DNA of 64,000 nucleotides from Rubrivivax sp. (GTDB taxonomy: Bacteria; Pseudomonadota; Gammaproteobacteria; Burkholderiales; Burkholderiaceae_C), in assembly GCA_027485165.1 (NCBI GenBank), contig JAIXRN010000017.1, forward strand, positions 1 to 64,000, given 5' to 3'. The first letter of the stretch is position 1, and each line of letters opens with the position of its first letter. Below the pieces are notes generated by a model. That model was not told the DNA's origin and searched no databases. It saw nothing but the letters and a program-made list of their open reading frames with translations. Positions 1-10,396 of the stretch are shown here, piece after piece. A program made the position numbers and the translations under genes.

Positions 1-1963
<1,963 letters not shown>

Positions 1964-1998
1964 GCGGGTCCTTCTGTCAAAACGCTGAACTTGTGCAC

Positions 1999-2026
1999 AT
2001 GCAGGGCGGGTGCCACAAGCTTCAAG
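1999..2026 (-). promoter_or_regulatory. Candidate heat-shock (sigma-32-type) promoter for rpoD
   Basis: Reading the minus strand, CTTGAA (2026-2021) is followed after 14 bases by CCCTGCAT (2006-1999). This resembles the sigma-32 consensus CTTGAA, 13-17 bases, CCCCAT. It ends about 35 bases before the rpoD start codon. E. coli rpoD also has an internal heat-shock promoter, which makes this plausible, but the -10 element is imperfect and the match could be chance. Confidence 0.3.
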
Positions 2027-2471
2027 AGGGTCATGTCACACGCAGCGCGCATCAGCGGTGGGCAAGGTGCGTGGACAGGCTAGGGTTGTTTGGAGGCACA
2101 AGGCCGGGTCGGCGGCATCGCCAAAGCTGAAGGGCCGCTGCCGTGCCCGCCCAGCGACCCGTTGAAAGCAGCAGGCCGTCGCAGGCCGGATCGTCAGAAG
2201 GCGGGCACCCTTCACAGCGGCGCTTTGTTGGCTGCCAGACCGCAGGGGCCAAGGCGGGCTGGGGTCCGGGTGTTCGACGTTGCACTGCCGCCCGTCTTCA
2301 GGTCCTTCGCCATGCTCAGGCCCGGCTTTTCGGGGTGTTGCGGATATCGCAGCTTCGGCAGCTTCTGCAGCTTTTGCGGCTACCGCTGTCCGGGACTGCA
2401 CACGGGCCCGAGAGGGTCTGGGCGGGTGGGATGGAGACAGGTGGCTGAAGGCTTTCTGCGGCAAGCCTTGG

Positions 2472-2477
2472 ATTATA
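2472..2477 (-). promoter_or_regulatory. Candidate -10 element (TATAAT) upstream of rpoD
   Basis: A perfect TATAAT sits on the minus strand about 25 bases after the dnaG stop, in DNA that is otherwise a run of alternating GC. No good -35 hexamer lies 16-18 bases upstream; a CTGACC is found 22 bases away, which is too far for a standard promoter. It could give rpoD transcription independent of dnaG. Confidence 0.4.
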
Positions 2478-2501
2478 CCGCGCATTGCGCGCGCGCGGTG
2501 G

Positions 2502-4346
2502 TCAGGTCGGCTGGCTCGCGGCCATCTCGGCGGCCCGGTGGCGGCGAATTTCTTCGTTCAGCGCAGCGATCTGCAGCAAGGTCTCGCGGGCTGGGGTGCC
2601 AGCAGCAATCAGGGCCTGCACGTCGGCCTCCAGCCGCGCGCGCCACAGCCGGTGCAGCACACGCTGCAGGTCGGCCAGTGACTGTTCTTCGTCGGCCAGG
2701 GCGCCCTGCATCCAGGCCTGCGCCTCGGGGGCCCAGGCCAGCCCGGTCATGGCAGCGGCCAGCGTCGCCCAGGTCTGTGGGCCATGCTCGGTGCACTGCT
2801 GTTCCAGCCAGGCCACGACTTGGCCGTGCGTGCCACCCAGCTCGTGCAGCAGCTGCTGGTCGTCAGCGCCGATCTGTTCCCACCAGTCGCTGTGCCGCAG
2901 CAACAGCCGCAGCGCCAGGTCGGCTGAAGCTGCGGGTGCCCGACGGCCGGGGGCCAGCGCGCGCCGCGGCGCCGGTGGCCGACCACCCTGGTCGCGCCCT
3001 GGGCTGCGGACGGCAGAACCGGCCTGGCCCCACAGCGCCGCCAGATCTTCGGTCGACAGGCCGCCGCTGCGGGCCAGCTCAGGCAGCAGCTGGCGTTTCA
3101 AGGCCCCATCGGGCAGCAAGGCCCAAAGTGGGCGCGCCTGGGCCAGCAGGCGGGCGCGGCCTTCGGCCGTTTCGAGGTCGCCACCTTCAGCGGCGTGCTC
3201 GATCAGCTGGCGCGACAGCGGCACGGCCTGGGCGACCTGCTGATCGAAGGCCGCCGGGCCCCGTTCTCGCACGTAGCTGTCGGGGTCGTGTTCGGGTGGC
3301 AGGAATAGGAAACGCACGCTGCGCAAGTCGCTGGCGTGGGGCAGGGCTGCTTCCAGTGCGCGGCCTGCAGCGCGCCTGCCGGCGCTATCGCCGTCGAAGC
3401 TGAAGACCACGGCATCGGTGAAGCGAAACAGCTTCTGCACGTGCTCGGCGGTGCAGGCCGTGCCCAGCGTGGCCACAGCATTGGCGAAGCCGCTCTGTGC
3501 CAGCGCCACCACGTCCATGTAGCCCTCGACAACCAGGGCATAGCCCTTGTCGCGCAAGGCCTGGCGCGCCTCGAACAAGCCGTAGAGCTCGCGCCCCTTG
3601 CTGAACACCGGGGTCTCGGGCGAGTTGATGTACTTGGGCTTGCTGTCGTCCAGCACCCGACCGCCGAAGCCGATGACTTCGCCCGACACGGCACGGATGG
3701 GAAACATCACGCGGTCGCGGAACCAGTCGTAGCGGCCCCGGTCCGCGCCGGCGTCGGCCGCGTCCCCGCTGCCATCGGCTTCGCGCTGGCGCACCAGGCC
3801 GGCTTCTTCCAGGGCCGGGTCGTCGTAGCGCGGGAACACGCCGGCCAGCGTCTTCCAGCCCGGTGGCGCATAGCCCAGGCCGAAGCGTGCTGCGATGGCG
3901 CCTGTCAGGCCGCGCTGCTTCAAATAGTGCACGGCACGCGCGCTGGCCTTGAGCTGGCCGCGGTAGAAGTCGGCTGCCTGCGCCAGCACCTCGCCCAGCG
4001 TCTTGCGGCGTTCGCGCAGGGTGTTGCGGCGCTCGCGTTCGTCGTCGCTGACCTGTTCTTCCGGTACCTGCAGGCCGGCGCCCTGGGCCAGGTCGCGCAC
4101 GGCTTCGACGAAGCTCAGACCCAGGTGTTCGGACAGGAAGCGGATGGCGTCGCCGCTGGCCCCGCAGCCGAAGCAGTGATAGAACTGTTTGGACGGGCTG
4201 ACCGAAAAGCTGGGCGACTTTTCAGCGTGGAACGGGCACAGGCCCATCAGGTTGGCGCCGCCGCGCTTGAGTTCGACATGCCGACCCACGACGTCGACGA
4301 TGTCGACGCGGGACAACAAGTCCTGCAGAAAGCCGGGTGGGATCAC
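2502..4346 (-). CDS. dnaG: DNA primase DnaG
   Basis: Synthesises the RNA primers for chromosomal replication, working with the DnaB helicase. Starting at the GTG at 4346 gives 614 residues, a normal DnaG length. The N-terminal zinc-binding domain shows C37, H40, C58 and C61 (CPFH...CFGC). The Toprim catalytic core has EGYMD at 274-278 and DGDSAG at 318-323. The C-terminal ~150 residues would be the DnaB-interacting domain. The GTG is chosen because homologous DnaG proteins begin at this IPPGFLQDLLSRVDIV segment; the frame stays open upstream into the preceding gene. That gene's TAA lies only 10 bases before the GTG, so translation is probably coupled. Confidence 0.96.
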   Translation of the reverse strand: MIPPGFLQDLLSRVDIVDVVGRHVELKRGGANLMGLCPFHAEKSPSFSVSPSKQFYHCFGCGASGDAIRFLSEHLGLSFVEAVRDLAQGAGLQVPEEQVSDDERERRNTLRERRKTLGEVLAQAADFYRGQLKASARAVHYLKQRGLTGAIAARFGLGYAPPGWKTLAGVFPRYDDPALEEAGLVRQREADGSGDAADAGADRGRYDWFRDRVMFPIRAVSGEVIGFGGRVLDDSKPKYINSPETPVFSKGRELYGLFEARQALRDKGYALVVEGYMDVVALAQSGFANAVATLGTACTAEHVQKLFRFTDAVVFSFDGDSAGRRAAGRALEAALPHASDLRSVRFLFLPPEHDPDSYVRERGPAAFDQQVAQAVPLSRQLIEHAAEGGDLETAEGRARLLAQARPLWALLPDGALKRQLLPELARSGGLSTEDLAALWGQAGSAVRSPGRDQGGRPPAPRRALAPGRRAPAASADLALRLLLRHSDWWEQIGADDQQLLHELGGTHGQVVAWLEQQCTEHGPQTWATLAAAMTGLAWAPEAQAWMQGALADEEQSLADLQRVLHRLWRARLEADVQALIAAGTPARETLLQIAALNEEIRRHRAAEMAASQPT

Positions 4347-4356
4347 CCGCCCGAGT

Positions 4357-7300
4357 TTATCGGGCCGGTTTCGCGGCCCTGGCCGCTGCGGCGCTTCCGG
4401 GTTCGGCGGTGGCCAGTGCGAACATGCCGCGGTAGTCGCGCACCCAGGTGGCCACCTGCCCGGCGGGCATGGGCGCCGCGATGCCGGTGCCCTGGCCGAT
4501 TTCGCAGCCCAGTTCCAGCAGGGTGCGGGCCTGAGCCGGTGACTCCACCCCTTCGGCCACCACCACACAGCCGAAGGTGCCGGCCAGGCCGATCACGCCT
4601 TCGACGATGGCGCGGTCCTGCGCGTCGTCCAGCATGTGGTGAACGAAGCTGCGGTCGATCTTCAGCACGTCCACAGGCAGCCGCTTGAGGTAGGTCAGCG
4701 TGGAATACCCGGTGCCGAAGTCGTCCAGCGCAAAGCGCACGCCGATGCCTTGGCAGCGCGCCACCAGGGCCGAGGTGGCCTCGATGTCGGCGTGGGCGGC
4801 GGTTTCCAGCATCTCCAGTTCCAGGTGGGCGGCCAGGGGCTCGTGGTGGCGCGCCAGCAGTTCCGACAGTCGCTGTGCGAAGTCGGGTTCCTGCAGGTGG
4901 CGGGCGGAGATGTTGACGCTGACGTTGATGTCCAGCCCGCTGCGCCGCCACTGCGACAGGTGTTCCAGCGCCTGCGACAGCACCCAGTCGCCCACGCGTG
5001 AGGACAGGCCGGTGTTTTCGATCAGGGGCAGGAATTGCAGCGGCGCGATCAGCCCCTGCTGCGGGTGGTCCCAACGCAGCAGGGCTTCGAAGCCATGCAC
5101 GCGGCCGCTGCGCATGTCGACCTTGGGCTGGTAGTGCAGCACGAATTCGCTCTGGTCCAGCGCTTCCTGCACGCGTCCGATGGCCATCACACGCGCTTCG
5201 GTGCGGCGGCGGTGTTCGGGGTCGAAGAACAGGTAGCCGTTGCGCCCGGCCTGCTTGGCGCCATACATGGCGTGGTCGGCATGCCGCAGCAAGGTGTCGG
5301 CGTCGCTGCGGTCGATGGGGTAGACGGTGGCGCCCATGCTGGCCGTGACCTGCACAGGGTCCACGGCCGGGTCCACCACGTAGGGCAGGGACACCACGCG
5401 CAGCACGCGTTCCACCGCCAGCCGCGCCTCTTCCAGCGTACCGGCGCGCAGCAGCAGCACGAATTCGTCGCCCCCCAGGCGGGCGGCGGAATCGACCCAG
5501 TGTTCGCGGCTGCGCAGCGCGCTGCGCAGGCGACCGGCCAGTTCGGCCAGCAGCCGGTCGCCGGCGGCGTGGCCGTACTTGTCGTTCACGGGCTTGAAGC
5601 GGTCCAGGTCCAGGTAGCACACCGTCAGCAGGTAGCCGTCACGGTCGGCAGCCTTCATCGCGTCGTCCAGCAACTGCGACAGCCGGGCCCGGTTGGGCAG
5701 GCGCGTCAGTTCGTCGGTGTGCGCCTGGCGTTCCAGCTGTTCGCGCTGCACGCGCTGTTCGGTGATGTCGCTGATCACCAGCACGTGGTAACGCAGGTCG
5801 CGCGTACGGCCTGGCACGGTGGAAATGGTGGCCTGCAGCGTGCACAGCGCGCCGCTGCGGCGGCGTTCGATCAGTTCGCCGCGCCAGCTGCCGGTTTCGC
5901 TCAAGCTGGCCCACATCGCCGCGCGCTGCTGTCGCGCGATGGGGTCGGCGGGCGTGGGGCGCAGCAGCGAAGGCACGGTGCCCAGGAGTTCTTCCCGGCC
6001 GACACCCAGGATGCTGGTGTAGGCCGGGTTGACGTCCAGCGCGCGCAGGTCGGCGTCGGTGATCAGCAGGCCTTCGTGCAGGTGCTGGAACAGGCTGGCC
6101 GACATGCGCTTGCGTTCCAGCGCTTCGCGCCTTTCCTGCACGTCGGCCAATGTGGCCAGGAAGCGGGTGGGGCGGCCGTCGGCGCTGCGTTCAATCACCA
6201 GCAGGGTGGCTTCGGTCCAGCGCCAGCCCTGGCCGTCGGGCAGCCGCTGTTCGAACTGCTGCCGGCCAGCCAGCCCCTTCTGCAGGCTTTGCATCGCGGC
6301 TTCCAGCACCGGGCGGTCTTCGGGATGGGTTTGCTGCAGCCATTCCGCCGGTCGCCAGTTCGGCCCGCTGTGGTTCGACAGGGTGCGCCAGGCCACGGAC
6401 GCGAAACCATCGCCGTCGCCTTCGCGCCAGTCGGCCACGCCCAGGCGCGACGCGTCCAGGGCCCATTCCCAGCGCTTGGCGCGTGATCGCCACAGCACCA
6501 GGGCGGCGTGGCAGCCCAGCACCAGGGCCAGCCCGCAGGCCAGCCAGCTGGCCAGCCACAGCGTGGCAGCTGGCGGCGGTGCGTGCTGAACGGCGGTGCC
6601 CGCCAGCAGCAGGAAAGCCCCGATCAAGGCCCCGCTGGCCAGGGCCAGGTGGCCGCGCAGGCACAGCGTCGACACCAGGACCCAGGGGCCGAAGTAGAGC
6701 AGCGGCAGCCATACCGGCCAGCGTGCCAACAGCGCCATGGCTGCCCACATCAACAGCACCGCCGTCACCGCCAGCAGCGGTTCCACCCAGGGCGCAGAGG
6801 GCTGCAGCGGATGCAACGCCCTGCGGTCGAGCGCCAGCACGAAAACAGCAGAGGCAGTGGCGCCCAAGCCCAGCGCCACCCACGCGCCCAGCCAGGCCAT
6901 GGTGGGGTAGACGGCCGACAGGTCGGCGCTGGCGGCCAGTGGGCCCAGCAGCCCTGCGCGGCCCAGCAGCAGCGCCAAACCCAAGGCCAGCGGCGCCAGC
7001 AGGCCAAAGATGGTGGCTGTCAGCCAGACCAGGTCTCGCGGGCGGTCCAGGCGCGCGTCGAAGCCTTGCCGCTGCAGCCATTCGGCCGTGGCCCAGGGCG
7101 CCAGCATCACTGCGCCTGCCAGCCACAGGGCGGCCCCGAGGGGCGCTCCGCTCGTGCCCAGGTTCGCGGCCAGGCCTATGGCCAGCCCAATCGCCAGACC
7201 TGGGGCCGCGGCCAGCAGCATCGTCCTGTGCCAGCGCAGCGCAGCACCCAGCGCGGCCCCCAGCGGCAGCGCAAGCCCTGCCCAGGGCGACAGCTCCAGC

Positions 7301-7437
7301 GCCAGCGCGCCGGCATACGAGAACATGGCGCAGGCCAGGCACAGCGCCGCGGCGCGGGCGATCACCTGCGCTGGCGCAGCCCAGCGTTGCACGTCCGGGG
7401 CGCGCAACAAGGGGTCGCGGTCAGAAAACGGTGACAT
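4357..7437 (-). CDS. Membrane MASE1-PAS-PAS-GGDEF-EAL protein (cyclic-di-GMP turnover)
   Basis: A 1026-residue inner-membrane protein predicted to make and/or degrade the second messenger cyclic di-GMP. The first ~315 residues form about eight hydrophobic helices resembling a MASE1 sensor region. Two PAS folds follow (about 325-435 and 445-560). The GGDEF cyclase domain carries an intact GGDEF at 655-659. The EAL phosphodiesterase domain carries EALLRW at 784-789 and a DDFGTGYS loop. The inhibitory I-site position upstream of GGDEF reads HWVD instead of RxxD, so product inhibition may be lost. It lies directly upstream of dnaG with a 10-base gap, an unusual place for a signalling gene. Which activity dominates cannot be read from sequence. 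Confidence 0.93.
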   Translation of the reverse strand: MSPFSDRDPLLRAPDVQRWAAPAQVIARAAALCLACAMFSYAGALALELSPWAGLALPLGAALGAALRWHRTMLLAAAPGLAIGLAIGLAANLGTSGAPLGAALWLAGAVMLAPWATAEWLQRQGFDARLDRPRDLVWLTATIFGLLAPLALGLALLLGRAGLLGPLAASADLSAVYPTMAWLGAWVALGLGATASAVFVLALDRRALHPLQPSAPWVEPLLAVTAVLLMWAAMALLARWPVWLPLLYFGPWVLVSTLCLRGHLALASGALIGAFLLLAGTAVQHAPPPAATLWLASWLACGLALVLGCHAALVLWRSRAKRWEWALDASRLGVADWREGDGDGFASVAWRTLSNHSGPNWRPAEWLQQTHPEDRPVLEAAMQSLQKGLAGRQQFEQRLPDGQGWRWTEATLLVIERSADGRPTRFLATLADVQERREALERKRMSASLFQHLHEGLLITDADLRALDVNPAYTSILGVGREELLGTVPSLLRPTPADPIARQQRAAMWASLSETGSWRGELIERRRSGALCTLQATISTVPGRTRDLRYHVLVISDITEQRVQREQLERQAHTDELTRLPNRARLSQLLDDAMKAADRDGYLLTVCYLDLDRFKPVNDKYGHAAGDRLLAELAGRLRSALRSREHWVDSAARLGGDEFVLLLRAGTLEEARLAVERVLRVVSLPYVVDPAVDPVQVTASMGATVYPIDRSDADTLLRHADHAMYGAKQAGRNGYLFFDPEHRRRTEARVMAIGRVQEALDQSEFVLHYQPKVDMRSGRVHGFEALLRWDHPQQGLIAPLQFLPLIENTGLSSRVGDWVLSQALEHLSQWRRSGLDINVSVNISARHLQEPDFAQRLSELLARHHEPLAAHLELEMLETAAHADIEATSALVARCQGIGVRFALDDFGTGYSTLTYLKRLPVDVLKIDRSFVHHMLDDAQDRAIVEGVIGLAGTFGCVVVAEGVESPAQARTLLELGCEIGQGTGIAAPMPAGQVATWVRDYRGMFALATAEPGSAAAARAAKPAR

Positions 7438-7812
7438 CTGTGGGGTGAGGGCCAGGCGGCGCGGAAGTGGGGCGGAGTCTGGGCAAAAACCGGGCCGAAT
7501 GCCATGGTCCCCTGGGTGCCAGAGAACGTCCGGAAGCGGTGCGCGGTGCGCCTGGCGCGCATGCTAAGCCGGTCGCGCCGGCAGCGCGATACCGGTTGAA
7601 TGCAGGCCGCCTGGGCACAGCGCACAGCGCGCAGCTGGCGGACTGGGACGGCTGGCCCGGTGGCTGCCTTCCGCGACCCTGCGCGATGCGCTGATCGCGG
7701 TGCGCTAGCTCTGGTGACCCCTGGCGCACGATGGACGCCGGGGGCGCCTCAGAGGCCAGCCTGTGTGTGCGTCTTCGGGCAACGTGCCCCCATAGCCGGG
7801 GGCGGTGCGGTC
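7438..7812. other. Intergenic region, no gene seen
   Basis: This 375-base stretch lies between the c-di-GMP protein start and the 3' end of the H-NS-like gene. It must contain the promoter of the c-di-GMP/dnaG operon and any terminator of the H-NS gene. Short open frames here are Arg/Pro/Ala-rich and lack any domain. The only clear structures are the hairpin and palindrome at 7786-7821. Confidence 0.5.
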
Positions 7813-7821
7813 TCAGACCGC
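7786..7821 (-). terminator. Hairpin plus palindrome at the 3' end of the H-NS-like gene
   Basis: GCCCCC (7786-7791), a 6-base loop and GGGGGC (7798-7803) form a strong hairpin downstream of the H-NS-like gene as read on the minus strand. A second perfect palindrome, GCGGTCT-C-AGACCGC (7807-7821), straddles that gene's stop codon. There is no T-run, so termination is a guess; the palindrome might equally be a protein-binding site. Confidence 0.35.
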
Positions 7822-8118
7822 GAAATCCTCGATCTTGCGGCCCGATTCCAGGGCGGCCTTCAGCCAGTTCGGCTTCAAGCCGCGGCCGGACCAGGTGTCG
7901 CCCGTGGCCGGGTTTCGGTATTTGGCTGCCACCTTGCCCAGCGGCTTGCGGGCGCTGGTGGTAGGGGCGCGGCTGCTCAGGTCGGCCAGCGTCAGGCCAT
8001 ATTCGGTCATCAGCGCCTTGACTTTGGCAATCGCATTGCCGCGCTCTTCGCGCTGGGCATCGGCAATTTGCTTTTCGAGGGCTGCTTTCTGGGCGAGCAG
8101 GTCATTCAGGTTGGCCAT
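7813..8118 (-). CDS. H-NS-family histone-like nucleoid-structuring protein
   Basis: Small DNA-binding protein (101 residues from the ATG at 8118) of the H-NS/BpH3 type that silences AT-rich, often foreign, genes. An N-terminal coiled-coil oligomerisation segment (NDLLAQKAALEKQIADAQ) is followed by a linker and the C-terminal DNA-binding domain with the family signature KYRNPATGDTWSGRGLKP. Starting at MANLNDLL matches the family; an in-frame ATG 11 codons upstream (8151) would add a polar tail and is less likely. The upstream DNA is locally AT-rich, consistent with autoregulation. Many Burkholderiales carry several paralogues, so no gene symbol is given. Confidence 0.9.
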   Translation of the reverse strand: MANLNDLLAQKAALEKQIADAQREERGNAIAKVKALMTEYGLTLADLSSRAPTTSARKPLGKVAAKYRNPATGDTWSGRGLKPNWLKAALESGRKIEDFAV

Positions 8119-8217
8119 GGTGGGGTTCCGATTGGGTTGCGACCTGTCCAATATAAATCATTCTTTCAAATGACTGGTTGTCCGGGCCCGCCAAAGCCCT
8201 GATGGCTTACCCTGATT
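8119..8217 (-). promoter_or_regulatory. AT-rich promoter island of the H-NS-like gene
   Basis: The 99 bases between yggX and the H-NS-like gene contain the most AT-rich patch in this part of the window (about 8148-8173). On the minus strand TATATT is a possible -10; no convincing -35 is visible. An inverted repeat TCATT-6-AATGA lies at 8158-8173. AT-rich upstream DNA is where H-NS proteins usually bind. Confidence 0.35.
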
Positions 8218-8490
8218 TCACGCCGCCGGTGGCACATACCCGACGGGTTTGTCGCCACCGTCGCCGAAGAAGAATTGCTCCATTTGGCGCGCCAGGTATT
8301 GCCGGGCGCGGGCATCGGCCAAGTTCAAGCGGTTTTCATTCACCAGCATGGTCTGATGCTTCTTCCACAGCTCGAAGGCTTCCTTGCTGACGTTGTCGTG
8401 AATGCGCTTGCCGAGTTCGCCCGGGTAGGGGGCAAATCCCAGGCCTTCGGCTTCCTTCTTCAGGTGGATGCAGTTCACCATTCGGGCCAT
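8218..8490 (-). CDS. yggX: Oxidative damage protection / Fe(II)-trafficking protein YggX
   Basis: A 90-residue cytoplasmic protein of the YggX family, implicated in handling Fe(II) and protecting iron-sulfur proteins from oxidative damage. It has the family start [17 protein letters not shown] with the conserved Cys7, and the conserved core ([39 protein letters not shown]). Length equals the family norm. It is 14 bases downstream of argA on the same strand and is probably co-transcribed with it. Confidence 0.95.
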   Translation of the reverse strand: MARMVNCIHLKKEAEGLGFAPYPGELGKRIHDNVSKEAFELWKKHQTMLVNENRLNLADARARQYLARQMEQFFFGDGGDKPVGYVPPAA

Positions 8491-8504
8491 GTGTTTCTCC
8501 GCGT

Positions 8505-9845
8505 TCAGACGAGTTTCTTGACCAGCACTTGCGAGCGCCGGTCCCAGTTGTATTTCTTCTTGCGCGCCTCGGGCAGCCAGTCCGGGTCGACCTGCTTGAA
8601 GCCGCGCTTGATGAACCAGTGCATAGTGCGCGTGGTCAGCACGAACAGGGTCTCGAAGCCGCTGGCCTTTGCGCGCTGTTCGATGCGCTTGAGGATGCGC
8701 TCGCCATCGCCTTGGCCCTGCGACAGCGGCGATACCGTCAGTGCCGCCATTTCGGCCGTGCGCGCTTCCGGGTAGGGCATGAGGGCGGCGCAGCCGAAAA
8801 TGATGCCGTCGTGTTCGATCACGGTATAGCTGGCGACGTCGCGTTCGATCTCGGTGCGTTCGCGCCGCACCATCGTGCCGTCGCGTTCGAATGGTTCGAT
8901 CAGCTGCAATATGCCGCCCACGTCGTCGGGCGTGGCTTCGCGCAGGCTTTCCAGCCTTTCGTCCACCACCATCGTGCCCACGCCGTCGTGCGTGAAAACT
9001 TCCAGCAGCAGGGCGCCGTCGGTGGCGAAGGGCAGGATGTGTGAACGCTCGACACCCCCTTCGCAGGCGCGGGCGCAGTGCTGCAGATAAAACGCGATGT
9101 CGGTCGGAAGCGTAGGGGCCGGCAAAGCGGCCAGCAGTTTTCGCGCCTCGGCGAGCGACAGTTCAGTGTCGATCGCGCTGTCCGGGTCGTCCTGGTGTTC
9201 ACGGATACCGGGTATTTCCGTCATGAACACCAGTTTGTCGGTCTGCAGCGCAATCGCCGTGGCAGTGGCCACGTCTTCCATCGTCAGATTGAAGGCTTCG
9301 CCCGTGGGCGAAAACCCGAAAGGGCTGAGCAGCACCAGCGCGCCAATGTCGATGGCGCGCCGGATGGCATGGTGGTCGACGCGCCGCACGAGGCCGCTTT
9401 GCATGTGGTCGATGCCGTCGACGATGCCCACCGGCCGCGCGGTCAGGAAATTGCCCGACACCACGCGCACCGTGGCGTTGGCCATCGGCGTGTTCGGCAG
9501 GCCCTGCGAGAACGCGGCTTCGATCTCGAAGCGCAGCTGGCCAGCAGCTTCCTGCGCGGCGTCCAAGGCCACGGCGTCGGTGATGCGGATGCCGCGGTGA
9601 TAGCGCGACACATGGCCCTTGGCGGCCAGCTGTTCGGTCACCTGGGGTCGGAAGCCGTGCACCAGCACGATCTTGATGCCCATGGCGTGCAGGATGGCCA
9701 GGTCCTGCACGAAGGTGTTCAGCTTGCCTGCCGCGATCATCTCGCCCGCCATCGCCACCACGAAGGTCTTGCCCTTGTAGGCGTGGATGTAGGGCGCCAC
9801 GGCGCGAAACCATGGCACGAAGGTATGGGGGAAGACCAGGCTCAA
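8505..9845 (-). CDS. argA: N-acetylglutamate synthase ArgA
   Basis: Catalyses acetyl-CoA + L-glutamate to N-acetylglutamate, the first step of arginine biosynthesis. At 446 residues it matches the two-domain ArgA family (E. coli 443). The N-terminal amino-acid-kinase-like domain (about 20-285) begins [21 protein letters not shown] and contains VHGFRPQ; in the family this domain carries arginine feedback inhibition. The C-terminal GNAT acetyltransferase domain (about 300-446) contains [18 protein letters not shown], the acetyl-CoA loop. The ATG at 9845 gives the expected family N-terminus. It is divergent from the VOC gene. Confidence 0.95.
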   Translation of the reverse strand: MSLVFPHTFVPWFRAVAPYIHAYKGKTFVVAMAGEMIAAGKLNTFVQDLAILHAMGIKIVLVHGFRPQVTEQLAAKGHVSRYHRGIRITDAVALDAAQEAAGQLRFEIEAAFSQGLPNTPMANATVRVVSGNFLTARPVGIVDGIDHMQSGLVRRVDHHAIRRAIDIGALVLLSPFGFSPTGEAFNLTMEDVATATAIALQTDKLVFMTEIPGIREHQDDPDSAIDTELSLAEARKLLAALPAPTLPTDIAFYLQHCARACEGGVERSHILPFATDGALLLEVFTHDGVGTMVVDERLESLREATPDDVGGILQLIEPFERDGTMVRRERTEIERDVASYTVIEHDGIIFGCAALMPYPEARTAEMAALTVSPLSQGQGDGERILKRIEQRAKASGFETLFVLTTRTMHWFIKRGFKQVDPDWLPEARKKKYNWDRRSQVLVKKLV

Positions 9846-9932
9846 GCGGTTTCCAGGTGTCAGGGTGGGGATCGACGGCGCCGCGAATTGTGCAGCAGCA
9901 TGCCGACGCCTCTAACCCCCACCCGGAAACCC

Positions 9933-9938
9933 AAGGAG
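9933..9938 (+). promoter_or_regulatory. Strong ribosome binding site AAGGAG
   Basis: AAGGAG lies 6 bases before the ATG at 9945 and fixes the start of the VOC protein, whose frame stays open for hundreds of bases upstream across argA on the opposite strand. Confidence 0.8.
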
Positions 9939-9944
9939 ACCCAG

Positions 9945-10334
9945 ATGGACGCCTACAAGACCCACGGTGCCTTCAGCTGGAACGAACTGACCACCAGCGA
10001 CCCCGCAGGCGCTGCGCAGTTCTACAGCCAGCTGTTCGGCTGGCAGGTGAAGGACCCGCTGCCCGCGATGGGCGACTACCGGGTGGCCAGCATCGGCAGC
10101 GACATGGTGGCCGGCATCATGCCGCCGCCGCCCGGCACGCCCCCGATGCCACCGCACTGGGGCTGCTACATCACGGTCGACAACGCCGACCAGGCCGTCG
10201 ACAAGGCCGTGGCGCTGGGCGGCAAGCTGCTGATGCCGCCCATGGACGTGCCCACCGTCGGCCGCATGGCCGTGCTGCAGGACCCGCAGGGCGCGGTCTT
10301 CAATGTCATGCAATACGAGGCGCCGGCGGCCTGA
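9945..10334 (+). CDS. VOC-family (glyoxalase/bleomycin-resistance fold) protein
   Basis: A 129-residue protein of the vicinal-oxygen-chelate superfamily; its substrate is not evident. Typical features are the N-terminal FSWNELTTSDPAGAAQFYSQLFGW and the C-terminal strand with DPQGAVFNVMQYE, as in the CFP-30/YdcJ-like single-module proteins seen in antibiotic and ring-cleavage relatives. The start is fixed by the AAGGAG Shine-Dalgarno. It is upstream of hrpA with a 62-base gap and divergent from argA. Function beyond the superfamily cannot be called. Confidence 0.88.
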   Translation: MDAYKTHGAFSWNELTTSDPAGAAQFYSQLFGWQVKDPLPAMGDYRVASIGSDMVAGIMPPPPGTPPMPPHWGCYITVDNADQAVDKAVALGGKLLMPPMDVPTVGRMAVLQDPQGAVFNVMQYEAPAA

Positions 10335-10396
10335 TTCACCGCGCGCCCGAAGGCGCAGATGGCGGCCGCTGCGGGCACGGAGATAATCCGCGGCCC

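Larger units (their letters stand above)
1964..2501 (-). other. Long rpoD leader / dnaG-rpoD intergenic region
   Basis: This 538-base stretch between the dnaG stop and the rpoD start has no gene I can support. A minus-strand open frame of 149 codons exists (2485 to 2036), but its product is Ala/Pro/Arg-rich, has no recognisable domain and no clear ribosome site, so I treat it as chance. The region contains a perfect TATAAT at its upstream end, a possible heat-shock promoter near rpoD and a GAAGCTGC-type imperfect repeat near 2350-2375. If transcription begins at the TATAAT, rpoD mRNA has an unusually long 5' leader of about 500 bases. Confidence 0.5.

Noticed and set aside
1970-1985. TTGACA just before the rpoD start codon as a -35 element
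   Set aside because: It overlaps the ribosome site, and any matching -10 would fall inside the coding region.
2036-2485. 149-codon minus-strand frame in the rpoD leader
   Set aside because: Biased Ala/Pro/Arg composition, no domain, no convincing ribosome site; may still merit a conservation check.
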